From JBCBSP01 sp039819095 (GTDB lineage: Bacteria; Pseudomonadota; Alphaproteobacteria; Caulobacterales; Maricaulaceae), in assembly GCA_039819095.1 (NCBI GenBank), contig JBCBSP010000010.1:1-64000 (forward strand): a stretch of DNA of 64,000 nucleotides. Reading direction: 5' to 3'. Within the stretch, counting starts at the first letter, position 1, and each line of letters begins with the position of its first letter. Shown one piece after another: positions 35,916-43,470 of the stretch. The translations under genes and the position numbers were made by a program. The notes under the pieces are model-generated. The model saw only the letters and a program-made list of their open reading frames with translations. It was not told where the DNA came from and did not search any database.

Positions 35916-36770
35916 ATGCCGGTGGCGAGCCAACTGATAAGCGCAGAAGAAGCGATCATGGCGCATCGCGATGGTGCGTGTTTCGCAGACGCCAGCTGGT
36001 TCATGCCGAACGCAGGCCGGACCGGGGCTGAGGCCTTTGGTGAAGCGCGCATCCCTGGCGCGGTGCATTTCGACATTGATGCGGTCTGCGACCCGACGAG
36101 CGATCTGCCGCACATGGCGCCGGGCGCGGCGAGGTTTGAGCGCTGGCTCGCCGAAGCCGGCTTCAGCGGCGATGGGCGCTTCATCATCTATGACCAGAAC
36201 GGATTTCTGGCCTCGGCGCGCGCTTGGTGGACGTTTCGGCGGTTCGGGCTGAAGGCTTGCGTGCTGGATGGCGGAATGGCGGCCTGGCGCGCAGAGGGCG
36301 GCCCGTTGGAAACCGGCGCCGCTAAGCCGCACGCCTCAGTCATGGCGGGCCCCGGTCGCGCAATCAGGGATGATGCGCTGAGCTGGGCGGACGTTCTGCA
36401 CCATGTGGAAGCGGGCGACGCGACCATTGTCGATGCTCGATCTTACGATCGCTTTTCCGGTGAAGGCCCGGAGCCGCGTCCGGGGCTGCCTTCCGGACAT
36501 ATTCCCGGCTCACGAAGCCTGCCTTTCCAGACACTGATCGGGGAAGGCGGGCGCCTGCTTCGCGGCGAGACTCTCAACGATGTGCTGCAAGGCGCGGTTG
36601 GCGGGCCGAGCCGATCGGGCCGCATCATCTGCAGCTGCGGCTCCGGCGTGACGGCGGCCATCCTGCATCTGGCTTTCACCGAGGCGGGCTATGATGATGT
36701 CTGGCTCTATGACGGCTCATGGACCGAATGGGCCGGGCGAGGGGATTTGCCCGTAGAGTCTACAGCTTGA
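35916..36770 (+). CDS. sseA: 3-mercaptopyruvate sulfurtransferase (tandem rhodanese)
   Basis: A 284-residue two-rhodanese-domain enzyme. The N-terminal structural domain has IPGAVHFDIDAVCDP and FIIYDQNGFLASARAWW. The C-terminal catalytic domain has LPSGHIPGSRSLPF and the active-site loop IICSCGSGVTAAI, with Cys241 in the CGSGVTA signature typical of mercaptopyruvate rather than thiosulfate enzymes. It transfers sulfur to thiols or cyanide. Its stop codon overlaps the -35 box of the candidate promoter for the next, AT-rich locus. Confidence 0.9.
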   Translation: MPVASQLISAEEAIMAHRDGACFADASWFMPNAGRTGAEAFGEARIPGAVHFDIDAVCDPTSDLPHMAPGAARFERWLAEAGFSGDGRFIIYDQNGFLASARAWWTFRRFGLKACVLDGGMAAWRAEGGPLETGAAKPHASVMAGPGRAIRDDALSWADVLHHVEAGDATIVDARSYDRFSGEGPEPRPGLPSGHIPGSRSLPFQTLIGEGGRLLRGETLNDVLQGAVGGPSRSGRIICSCGSGVTAAILHLAFTEAGYDDVWLYDGSWTEWAGRGDLPVESTA

Positions 36771-36796
36771 TGTAAGGGTACTCATAGTTGTATAAA
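36767..36796 (+). promoter_or_regulatory. Candidate sigma-70 promoter of the AT-rich peptide locus
   Basis: TTGATG (36767-36772), an 18-bp spacer and TATAAA (36791-36796, followed by T). This is close to the housekeeping consensus and stands out in a GC-rich genome. A start near 36803 would give a leader of about 78 nt before the ATT start codon. Confidence 0.5.
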
Positions 36797-36880
36797 TTTT
36801 CTCAAATGGGGGGATTGTGAAGCAGGATTGCAATCTATTAGTTTGTATCCATGCGTGGGGAGCTTAGACGGAGATCGTAA

Positions 36881-37198
36881 ATTAGAGAATTGTTTGATCA
36901 CGAAGTTCTGCTGGTCTCGGGTGGGGAAGAATCCTCACCTCCACCTTCTGAACCGCCAGCGGAGGAAGAAGTTGAAACTATTCTTGTTACGCCGGGTGAC
37001 GGCAGCTGGGGCGGGACTTGCTGCGCCGGTTTTAACTTCTTCACAGTCCGGGTTTCAGGTGGCGCGATCCTGCGCGCCATTGGTGGGGCCGACGTATATG
37101 GTATTCCTGCGATTCAGAATGCGGATCGCATTACTCGTGAGCAGGAGGCAGAAGAGGAGCGTCGCCGTCGGGCGCTTGAGGACCTCAGGCTTGACTAA
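36881..37198 (+). CDS. Candidate double-glycine-leader peptide precursor (ATT start)
   Basis: A 105-residue frame. Read from ATT 36881 it begins (M)RELFDHEVLLVSGG, a very close match to the bacteriocin/RiPP leader pattern MREL-x4-5-V-SGG cut after Gly-Gly (residue 15). GGAG at 36870-36873 lies exactly 7 nt before ATT. The first conventional start, TTG 36890, is 16 nt from that site and would lose REL. The rest has an acidic Pro-rich spacer (SSPPPSEPPAEEEVE), a Gly/Cys/aromatic patch (GSWGGTCCAGFNFF), a second VSGG (58-61) and a charged helix (EQEAEEERRRRALEDL). A TAA stands just before ATT, so there is no upstream start. I know of no named family. It may be a secreted peptide or bacteriocin-like precursor. 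Confidence 0.6.
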   Translation: MRELFDHEVLLVSGGEESSPPPSEPPAEEEVETILVTPGDGSWGGTCCAGFNFFTVRVSGGAILRAIGGADVYGIPAIQNADRITREQEAEEERRRRALEDLRLD

Positions 37199-37201
37199 AG
37201 A

Positions 37202-37897
37202 ATGTTGGCGGGGTCAGCTTTCATGCTGACCTCGCTCATCATCATGAATTTCTATATCATTTTAATAATTTTAATTTTCGTTGCAGCTTTATGTGTTGCG
37301 CGGCGCTCTTTTGTTTTTGCCCCGATTGTTCTTCTGGCCACAATTTTTGCTACTTCTGTTTTTTCATTATTCATCACCGCTGAGCTTATTTCCCGACATC
37401 CATCGTTGGCTGGAATGCTTGGCGCCTTGGAGGAAGTCATCCGCTGCAGTCTTCTGCTTGTCCTGGTCGCAGGCCCTTATCTTCAGCGGGCCGTGATCGG
37501 CTGCGCTGCGCTCTATGGATTCGTTGAAAGTTTGAGGTTCAAATGGGGTGAGCTTGGTTATCTCTTGCAAGAAAGGTTTAGCGCCGAGGCTCTGTCTGAG
37601 GTGTCTCGATTCCGTGATCTCTCTGGTATTACCGTTTTTACGGATGCGGCAGCAATTATCTCAACATTTTTTGTTCATTTTTCGTGGCTTTGTATAGGGT
37701 TGTTATTGTTTAGGCGGCGTGTGTTAGGTATATTTATTGCAAGTGTTCTGCATTTCTCTGTCAATACTTTTGTGGTGGCGGCTCAGGTCAACGGTATGGC
37801 GTCCTCAAACTACTTCGCGATAACCTTCGGCTTCATGCTTTGGTCGCTCGTCATGGTGTATGGTCTCACGCGCGTCGCGCCACGAACGTTCCAGTAA
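37202..37897 (+). CDS. Polytopic membrane protein, PrsW/CPBP-like intramembrane protease candidate
   Basis: A 231-residue, strongly hydrophobic protein with 6-7 TM helices. Motifs arranged as in PrsW/CPBP glutamic intramembrane proteases are E77-E78-x-x-R81 (GALEEVIRCSLLL), E109 in ALYGFVESLRF, H159 (TFFVHFSWLCIGLL) and H184-x3-N188 (SVLHFSVNTF). Such enzymes cleave peptides in the membrane, and CPBP members also serve as bacteriocin immunity or maturation factors. ATG 37202 is 3 bp after the peptide stop (coupled translation); ATG 37223 or 37244 are alternatives. The gene is much more AT-rich than its neighbours, suggesting transfer. Protease activity is inferred from motif spacing only. Confidence 0.6.
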   Translation: MLAGSAFMLTSLIIMNFYIILIILIFVAALCVARRSFVFAPIVLLATIFATSVFSLFITAELISRHPSLAGMLGALEEVIRCSLLLVLVAGPYLQRAVIGCAALYGFVESLRFKWGELGYLLQERFSAEALSEVSRFRDLSGITVFTDAAAIISTFFVHFSWLCIGLLLFRRRVLGIFIASVLHFSVNTFVVAAQVNGMASSNYFAITFGFMLWSLVMVYGLTRVAPRTFQ

Positions 37898-37922
37898 GCG
37901 CACAGGTGATGAAACCGAAGCC

Positions 37923-39386
37923 ATGACTGACGTGACGCGGCTTGAGCGCCACCCGATATCTGTCGAAGAATTCCTGATGACCCCACCCTTTGATCAGCCA
38001 TGCGCCCGGAAGTCTCTGGAGGCGCGCCTTACTGAGCCGACCAGCCCCTGTCCGGAGTCACGCCGTCCGTTTGTATTGGCCGCCGCCATTCTTGGCTCAT
38101 CCATGGTGTTTATCGACGGCACGGCGTTGACGGTCGCCCTGCCGGCGATCCGTGACGGGTTGAACGCGAGCCCTTCGGCGTTGAACTGGATCGTGAACGC
38201 TTATGTGCTGGCGCTCGCCGCTTTCACGCTGATCGGCGGGGCGGCGGCGGACCGCTTTGGGCGTCGCCGCGTATTCCTGCTGGGTGCGATCGGCTTCGCG
38301 CTAGCCTCTGTCGCATGCGGGTTGGCGCGCGATGACATGCTGCTGATCTCAGCGCGTGCGGTTCAGGGCCTGTTTGGCGCGGCCCTGGCGCCGGCGAGTC
38401 TGGCCTTGATCGCGGCGGCTTACCCCAAGGGTGAGCGTGCTTCGGCAATCGGCGCCTGGGCCGGGGCTTCGGCGCTGACCACGGCCGCTGGCCCGGTCAT
38501 TGGCGGGCTCTTGGTCGATAGTCTGCACTGGAGCGCGATCTTCTTCATGAATGTGCCCGTCGCGGCGGGCGCGGTCTGGCTGGCCTGGCGGTTCTCTCCG
38601 GAAACGTCAGATGCGAAACAAGCCGGGCCCTTTGATGTGGCTGGAGCGATTCTCATCGCGCTGAGCCTGGGTGCGCTCGCTTACGGCCTCGTCGGTCTTG
38701 GGGAAGGCGCGGCGAGCCGGTTGGAAGCGATCGGCGCGCTGGTCGCCGGCTCTGTCTTATTTGTCGGCTTTGTTTTGCGAGAGCACCGGGCCAGCGCGCC
38801 CATGGCGCCGCCGAGCCTGTTTGCAATTCCAGCCCTTGCCGGTGCGAACGGGTTTACCCTGCTGGCCTATGTGGGACTGGGCTCGGCCCTGTTTGTGCTG
38901 CCGCTGGTGCTGGCCGATCAACGCGGCTGGACCGCCACCCAGATCGGTGCGGCCTTTCTGCCGTTCACCCTGGCGGTCGGTTTTTTGTCAGGCCCTGCGG
39001 GGCGGCTCGCGCAGAGATTCGGTGCGCGGTGGGTGATGACGGCCGGCGCCGGGCTGGCGGCTGCCGGCTTTCTGGCGCTTCAATCGTCAATCGGCGATGG
39101 CGCGGCCTGGCTCTCGGTTCTGGCGCCCATGATGCTGATCGGCATCGGCTTTGCCGCTTTCATACCGGCCTTGACCGATATCGCGGTCTCCTCCGCGCCG
39201 GCTGAGCTTGAAGGCGTAGCTTCAGGGGTCAACAATGCGGTTGCGCGCGTCGCCCAGCTGATCGGCGTGGCGGTCGCAGCCGCTGTATTGCAGGCCGACG
39301 CGCCCCAAGCCGCCTTCCTGCTGGCCACCGGCGCCGCGCTTGCCGGCGCGGCGATTGCGCTGGCGACGGCCTCCCGGCGATCGTGA
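37923..39386 (+). CDS. MFS transporter, DHA2 (drug:H+ antiporter) type
   Basis: A 487-residue transporter with about 14 TM helices. It has FIDGTALTVALPAIRDGL in TM1, motif A GGAAADRFGRRR, LNWIVNAYVLALAAF, and the antiporter-type ASALTTAAGPVIGGLLVD (motif C region). Before TM1 there is a 55-residue soluble extension (TRLERHPISVEEFLMTPPF), longer than usual; ATG 37977 would shorten it. It lies 25 bp after the membrane-protease candidate and may be transcribed with it, so export of the peptide product or self-protection is conceivable. Base composition is back to the GC-rich norm, so it may equally be an unrelated resident gene. Confidence 0.87.
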   Translation: MTDVTRLERHPISVEEFLMTPPFDQPCARKSLEARLTEPTSPCPESRRPFVLAAAILGSSMVFIDGTALTVALPAIRDGLNASPSALNWIVNAYVLALAAFTLIGGAAADRFGRRRVFLLGAIGFALASVACGLARDDMLLISARAVQGLFGAALAPASLALIAAAYPKGERASAIGAWAGASALTTAAGPVIGGLLVDSLHWSAIFFMNVPVAAGAVWLAWRFSPETSDAKQAGPFDVAGAILIALSLGALAYGLVGLGEGAASRLEAIGALVAGSVLFVGFVLREHRASAPMAPPSLFAIPALAGANGFTLLAYVGLGSALFVLPLVLADQRGWTATQIGAAFLPFTLAVGFLSGPAGRLAQRFGARWVMTAGAGLAAAGFLALQSSIGDGAAWLSVLAPMMLIGIGFAAFIPALTDIAVSSAPAELEGVASGVNNAVARVAQLIGVAVAAAVLQADAPQAAFLLATGAALAGAAIALATASRRS

Positions 39387-39488
39387 CCTTCATCAACCCG
39401 TGAACAGTGTTCACATCCGCTCTCGACAGCGCTGATTTCCGCGCTAGCCTCTGCGGCCTGAACGAAGCGCCAGCGTGAGGAGAAGAGC

Positions 39489-40451
39489 GTGGCCGGACTG
39501 GAAAGCCTGAATGGACGTCTGCGTTTGCCGGTTATCGGCGCGCCGCTTTTCATCATCTCCAACCCCAAGCTGGTCATCGCCCAGTGCAAGGCCGGCATTG
39601 TCGGCTCGTTTCCCGCGCTCAACGCGCGTCCGCAGAGCCAGCTTGATGAGTGGCTGGATGAGATCACCTCTGAACTGGACAGCTACAACAAGGCCAACCC
39701 GGACAAGCCGGCAGCGCCCTATGCGGTGAACCAGATCGTGCACCGTTCCAATGACCGCCTGGAGGCGGACATGGAGACCTGCGCGAAATACAAGGTTCCG
39801 CTCGTGATCACCTCGCTGGGCGCGCGCGTTGAGCTCAATGATGCGGTGCACAGCTGGGGCGGGCATACGCTGCACGACATCATCAATGTGAAATTCGCCC
39901 GCAAGGCGCTGGAAAAGGGCGCCGACGGGCTGATCGCGGTGTGCGCGGGGGCGGGCGGACACGCCGGCACGCTCTCGCCCTTCGCCCTCATCAGCGAGAT
40001 TCGCGAATTCTTTGACGGTCCGCTGCTTGTTTCAGGCTCGATCGCGACCGGGGCGGGCGTGCTCGCCTCTGAGGCCATGGGCGCGGACTACGCCTATATC
40101 GGTTCCGCCTTCATCGCGACCGATGAGGCGCGCTGCAGCGAGGATTACAAGCAGGGCATTGTCGATGGCAAAGCCGATGACATTGTCTATTCCAGCCTCT
40201 TCACCGGGGTGAGCGGCAATTATCTGCGCCGCTCGATCGAGAACGCCGGGCTGGATCCCGACAATCTGCCGGAAAGCGACCCCAGCGCGATGAATTTCGG
40301 CTCCGGCGGCAATACCGACGCCAAGGCCTGGAAAGACATCTGGGGCTCCGGCCAGGGCATTGGCGCGATCAAGACAATCGCGTCAACGGCTGACTATGTG
40401 GACCAGCTCGAACGCGAATACCTGGCGGCGAAGGCGCGGGTTTGCGGGTGA
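39489..40451 (+). CDS. Nitronate monooxygenase (2-nitropropane dioxygenase family)
   Basis: A 320-residue FMN TIM-barrel enzyme. It has RLPVIGAPLFIISNPKLVIA at the N-terminus, a phosphate loop region in AVCAGAGGHAGTLSPFALI, and GPLLVSGSIATGAGVLASEAMGADYAYIGSAFIA in overlapping stretches that bind FMN. It oxidises nitronates such as propionate 3-nitronate, or acts as a related flavin-dependent enzyme. The start is GTG 39489 with GGAGAAGA just upstream. It is monocistronic between the MFS gene and an unrelated secreted protein. Confidence 0.88.
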   Translation: MAGLESLNGRLRLPVIGAPLFIISNPKLVIAQCKAGIVGSFPALNARPQSQLDEWLDEITSELDSYNKANPDKPAAPYAVNQIVHRSNDRLEADMETCAKYKVPLVITSLGARVELNDAVHSWGGHTLHDIINVKFARKALEKGADGLIAVCAGAGGHAGTLSPFALISEIREFFDGPLLVSGSIATGAGVLASEAMGADYAYIGSAFIATDEARCSEDYKQGIVDGKADDIVYSSLFTGVSGNYLRRSIENAGLDPDNLPESDPSAMNFGSGGNTDAKAWKDIWGSGQGIGAIKTIASTADYVDQLEREYLAAKARVCG

Positions 40452-40465
40452 TTGAAAATCTCGCT

Positions 40466-40494
40466 TTGACGTTGCTTCATGCAATTACTAGACT
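40466..40494 (+). promoter_or_regulatory. Candidate promoter of the unknown two-gene unit
   Basis: TTGACG (40466-40471), a 17-bp spacer and TAGACT (40489-40494), followed by ATG at 40530. The -35 box has five of six consensus bases and the -10 box four of six. Confidence 0.45.
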
Positions 40495-40529
40495 CGGCCC
40501 GGGCTTTGGTTCGTTGAGCGGTCTGGCGC

Positions 40530-41900
40530 ATGCTTGGAATTCTGATCGCAATTGCTGTCGCGGCTACGGCTGACGAGCCGCCGCGCAGCAATACCGGTTG
40601 CGACGCGTTTGCCCGGCTGAATCACTCTCATCTCTATCAGCAGGCTGATAGCGCCATGTTTGGGGTGCTTGGCCCGGATATGGTCGAGCACCGCGCGATC
40701 GACTTACAGGAGCGCCTTTCACAGGACTGGATTCGTCGTTGGCTTGAATCCCATTCCCGGTCTAATCCGGACGCCCATGACTGCGGCCTGTTGTCATTCG
40801 GCCCCAGTCGCGGAGAGAAAGGCGGGTTGGCGGCGCGCGGCTCACCCTTTGACCCGGAAGCTGATCCGAGGCTGGTGATCGTGCGCGTACACGCGCCCGA
40901 AGCCCATGCTGCGCTTGATGTCTACACAGTCGCAGCTTCGGTCGGACTCGACGTTGGCGGCGTTAATCGCGCAAGCCTCTCGCCGCGCGGAGGCTTGGTT
41001 TCCGATATTCTCTTTTCTTCCCAGACTGACATAACACCAGACCAGATTAAGGCGTTCCAGCACGTTCAAAGCGTCGATCGCGTGTTCGGCGTGAGTCGAT
41101 CGGGGCTCCCCCTTGAAGGCGCGCGCGAGCCTGTTGGTCCCTTTGAGCACCCGGTTATTTCATCATTACGTTTCAGTGACTTGGGGGCGATGACCCAACT
41201 CAATGCTCGGGGCTGGAGCGATGAAAGGCACCTTATCGAGCTCAGCTTTGAGCTGGCGTCCACTGATGCCCAGCGTTTGCCGTTCAACGGTCTATCCGCA
41301 GAATGGGGTCGACGCATGGAATGTTTCCGAGACGAGTGGGCTTCAAGTCTTGATAGACCAGCCAACCCTTTCAAGTGGTTCGCCGGACCTCATCGACAGG
41401 ATCGCATACGCGGTGCGCCAGTAAATCTGATAGGAGGTTCTTTGGAGTCTGTGGTTGAAGGCCACGCGATTGGCGGCTTCACGCTGGGCTTCACCGACGC
41501 TCGCAATGAAGTGATGCACGAACGTGGCGAGGAGATTTGGGAAAGGGTCGAGGCGGATTATGCGGTTCTGGTGGAAGATACCCCTCGTGGTCCGCGAGTC
41601 CTTGTAACCCAAAGCCTGTTGGTTTCAGTTGCGGAGGGCAATAATCCGCTCGGCTGGGGAGCGGCCGTCGAAGGCGGCGACTACCAAGCGGTCTCGGTGC
41701 AGGATGAGCGGGGCCGAGGGCTGGTGGAGACCTACGCCAGGGATCTTGCGCGCTGCGTTGCTGGGGTGTTTTCCAACGAGTTTCGTGATTCCTGCGTGCT
41801 GGGCGGCGACTTCAGGGCGCGCCGCCGCGGCGCGATGCGTCAGCAGAACTGGACACCCGGCCAATGCGAACAGGAAGGAGCTTCAGGTGCGGTTCGGTAA
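40530..41900 (+). CDS. Uncharacterised secreted protein
   Basis: A 456-residue protein I do not recognise. A short signal peptide (LGILIAIAVAATADE) is followed by a soluble mixed alpha/beta sequence with scattered cysteines (C24, and others in DCGLL, MECFRDEW, ARCVAG, SCVLGG). There are no TM helices and no repeats or catalytic motif that I can name. Segments such as PRLVIVRVHAPEAHAALDVY and ESVVEGHAIGGFTLGF look like beta strands. Codon use is less GC-biased than in neighbouring housekeeping genes. It overlaps the next gene by 14 bp, so the two are co-translated and may work together at the envelope. Confidence 0.7.
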   Translation: MLGILIAIAVAATADEPPRSNTGCDAFARLNHSHLYQQADSAMFGVLGPDMVEHRAIDLQERLSQDWIRRWLESHSRSNPDAHDCGLLSFGPSRGEKGGLAARGSPFDPEADPRLVIVRVHAPEAHAALDVYTVAASVGLDVGGVNRASLSPRGGLVSDILFSSQTDITPDQIKAFQHVQSVDRVFGVSRSGLPLEGAREPVGPFEHPVISSLRFSDLGAMTQLNARGWSDERHLIELSFELASTDAQRLPFNGLSAEWGRRMECFRDEWASSLDRPANPFKWFAGPHRQDRIRGAPVNLIGGSLESVVEGHAIGGFTLGFTDARNEVMHERGEEIWERVEADYAVLVEDTPRGPRVLVTQSLLVSVAEGNNPLGWGAAVEGGDYQAVSVQDERGRGLVETYARDLARCVAGVFSNEFRDSCVLGGDFRARRRGAMRQQNWTPGQCEQEGASGAVR

Positions 41901-42339
41901 AGTCGCCCTGATCACTGGCATAGGCTCTCTTGTTTGCCACGTGCTGGTTTATATCGTGCTGTTCACCATGGTCCATCCGGACGTAACGGCGGGCTATACG
42001 ACGTCTGATTTGGCGCGGTTAATCCTGCCAATCACCGGTGGCTATGCGAGCGCCTTTTTCGTCTTCATCATACGCAATCGGGACGGTATGCCGCCGGTTT
42101 ATGACCGGTCGGTCACCCGTGTTTACGCCGTGCTCGCTTTCCTCGGTCCGGTTGCGATATTCATTCCGGTCTTGATCACGAGCTTTCTCTATCTGGCCAG
42201 TTACGACTTCATAACCGAAGGCGGAGCAATGCCGACCGCCATCACGGCGATCGTAGCGATGGCGGCCGTTTATCAGACGCCTTTCTTCGCGGACATGTTC
42301 GCTTCGCCGCCAGAAGGCGAAGCGGCCAAAGGCGATTAA
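41887..42339 (+). CDS. Uncharacterised four-TM membrane protein
   Basis: A 150-residue protein starting at GTG 41887, with GGAG 6 nt upstream (inside AGGAAGGAG, 41872-41880). Hydrophobic helices lie at about 5-27 (KVALITGIGSLVCHVLVYIV), 46-62, 81-106 (YAVLAFLGPVAIFIPVLITS) and 117-135. The C-terminus is soluble. No family recognised. Translation is coupled to the secreted protein upstream. It converges with the next gene, and their ends overlap by 4 bp. Confidence 0.7.
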   Translation: MRFGKVALITGIGSLVCHVLVYIVLFTMVHPDVTAGYTTSDLARLILPITGGYASAFFVFIIRNRDGMPPVYDRSVTRVYAVLAFLGPVAIFIPVLITSFLYLASYDFITEGGAMPTAITAIVAMAAVYQTPFFADMFASPPEGEAAKGD

Positions 42340-42722
42340 AACAAGAGCGCGCGTGGATCGGGGTGCGGGCGTCCGTCGACAAGGCGGACGAGGCCGACAG
42401 CGGCGCGCACCACCACCCAGATCGTGCCGAGCGCCCAGATGACGAAACCGATCAGCAGCCAGAAGGTCAGAAGGCCGAGCAGAAAAATCGCGAAGCCGAT
42501 CCACAGCGTGTAGATTTGATAGGTGAAGTGCGATTGCAGCCAGGACGCGGCGCTGGGCCGGCGCACATAGGCCAGTATCGCGGCGATGATCATCGTGACG
42601 CCATTGGCCGGGCCGACCAGGAAGAGAATGTAATTCACGACCGCGAGAACCCGGTCGCCATCGGTGGTGGCGGGGTCGTGCGTGGTCGGGCTCGTTTCGG
42701 TCTGCGGCGCGTCAGCGTTCAT
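42336..42722 (-). CDS. DUF4870-like membrane protein
   Basis: A 128-residue protein. It has a Thr/Pro-rich soluble N-terminus (NADAPQTETSPTTHDPATTD), then TM helices at about 30-52 (AVVNYILFLVGPANGVTMII) and 75-115. WLQSHFTYQIYTLWIGFAIF recalls the DUF4870/Tic20-like family, in which a short motif like this joins the helices. ATG 42722 has GGAG 8 nt upstream. It is divergent from the next gene. Function unknown. Confidence 0.75.
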   Translation of the reverse strand: MNADAPQTETSPTTHDPATTDGDRVLAVVNYILFLVGPANGVTMIIAAILAYVRRPSAASWLQSHFTYQIYTLWIGFAIFLLGLLTFWLLIGFVIWALGTIWVVVRAAVGLVRLVDGRPHPDPRALLF

Positions 42723-42835
42723 CACATCACTCCTTGAGGCGGTGCCCTTCGACCCGCTTATGCCGAGTGGCGGGCATGAAGGCAAATGAAGCTGCTGCAA
42801 GGAAACCCTTCCGGGACGCTGCGCGCGAGGTCACC

Positions 42836-43120
42836 ATGGCGGGCATGAATCGTGATCGCGAATTCAACCCGGCGACCGCGCCGCGTTTTTCCTGGAGCCG
42901 CATCGTGTTTGTGCTCGGTGTGACGCTTGTCGGGACGTCGATTGTGTTGACAGGGCTGGTCGCAGAGCGTTCCACCTTGCTCGTGAGCCTGATATGGATG
43001 GTGGCGAGCCTGGTGACTGCGCTCGGCCTGTCGATGATGTATGCAAATGCCCAGCGCAGTGACGCGACCCATGCTTCGGCTCGCCCTGCGCGTCAGAAAC
43101 AAGAGGACACAAGATCATGA
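42836..43120 (+). CDS. Small two-TM protein of unknown function
   Basis: A 94-residue protein with two predicted membrane helices (WSRIVFVLGVTLVGTSIVLT and LLVSLIWMVASLVTALGLSM) and a basic C-terminal tail. ATG 42836 has GAGG 5 nt upstream; ATG 42776 would add 20 residues. Its stop overlaps the YbjQ gene start (ATGA), so it heads an operon with YbjQ and signal peptidase. I do not recognise the family. Confidence 0.65.
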   Translation: MAGMNRDREFNPATAPRFSWSRIVFVLGVTLVGTSIVLTGLVAERSTLLVSLIWMVASLVTALGLSMMYANAQRSDATHASARPARQKQEDTRS

Positions 43121-43470
43121 GCGACGCCCCGGCAACGCCAGAAACCCGTTCGCCCGTCCTTGTGACCATGGCCGATGGGGTGCCTGATCGCGAAGTGGTT
43201 CAGGTGCTCGGCATCGCGCGCGGAAGCGTTGTGCGCGCCCGCTTTTTCGGTCGCGACTTCATCGCCGGGCTGCGCAATCTGGTGGGCGGCGAGGTGACCG
43301 AATACACCAAGCTGCTCTCCGAGGCCCGCGAGCAGGCGCTTGGCCGCCTCGTCACCCATGCTGAGGCGCTGGGCGCGGACGCGGTGATCACGTTTCGCTT
43401 CTCCACTTCAACAGTGATGGAAGGCTCTGCGGAGATTCTCGCCTATGGCACGGCGGTCAAACTGAAATGA
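43117..43470 (+). CDS. YbjQ/UPF0145-family protein
   Basis: A 117-residue cytoplasmic protein of the YbjQ (heavy-metal-binding-like, UPF0145) family. It has VQVLGIARGSVVRARFFGRD, YTKLLSEAREQALGRLVTHA, then LGADAVITFRFSTSTVMEGS. Members form pentameric rings, and their role is not established. It overlaps its neighbours by 4 bp on both sides (ATGA at each junction), which places it firmly in one translation unit with lepB. Confidence 0.85.
   Translation: MSDAPATPETRSPVLVTMADGVPDREVVQVLGIARGSVVRARFFGRDFIAGLRNLVGGEVTEYTKLLSEAREQALGRLVTHAEALGADAVITFRFSTSTVMEGSAEILAYGTAVKLK

Noticed and set aside
36828..37229. A 133-codon frame overlapping the peptide gene in another phase
   Set aside because: Its translation is Arg/Leu/Ser-rich with no leader or domain; the GG-leader frame has the better-placed ribosome site.
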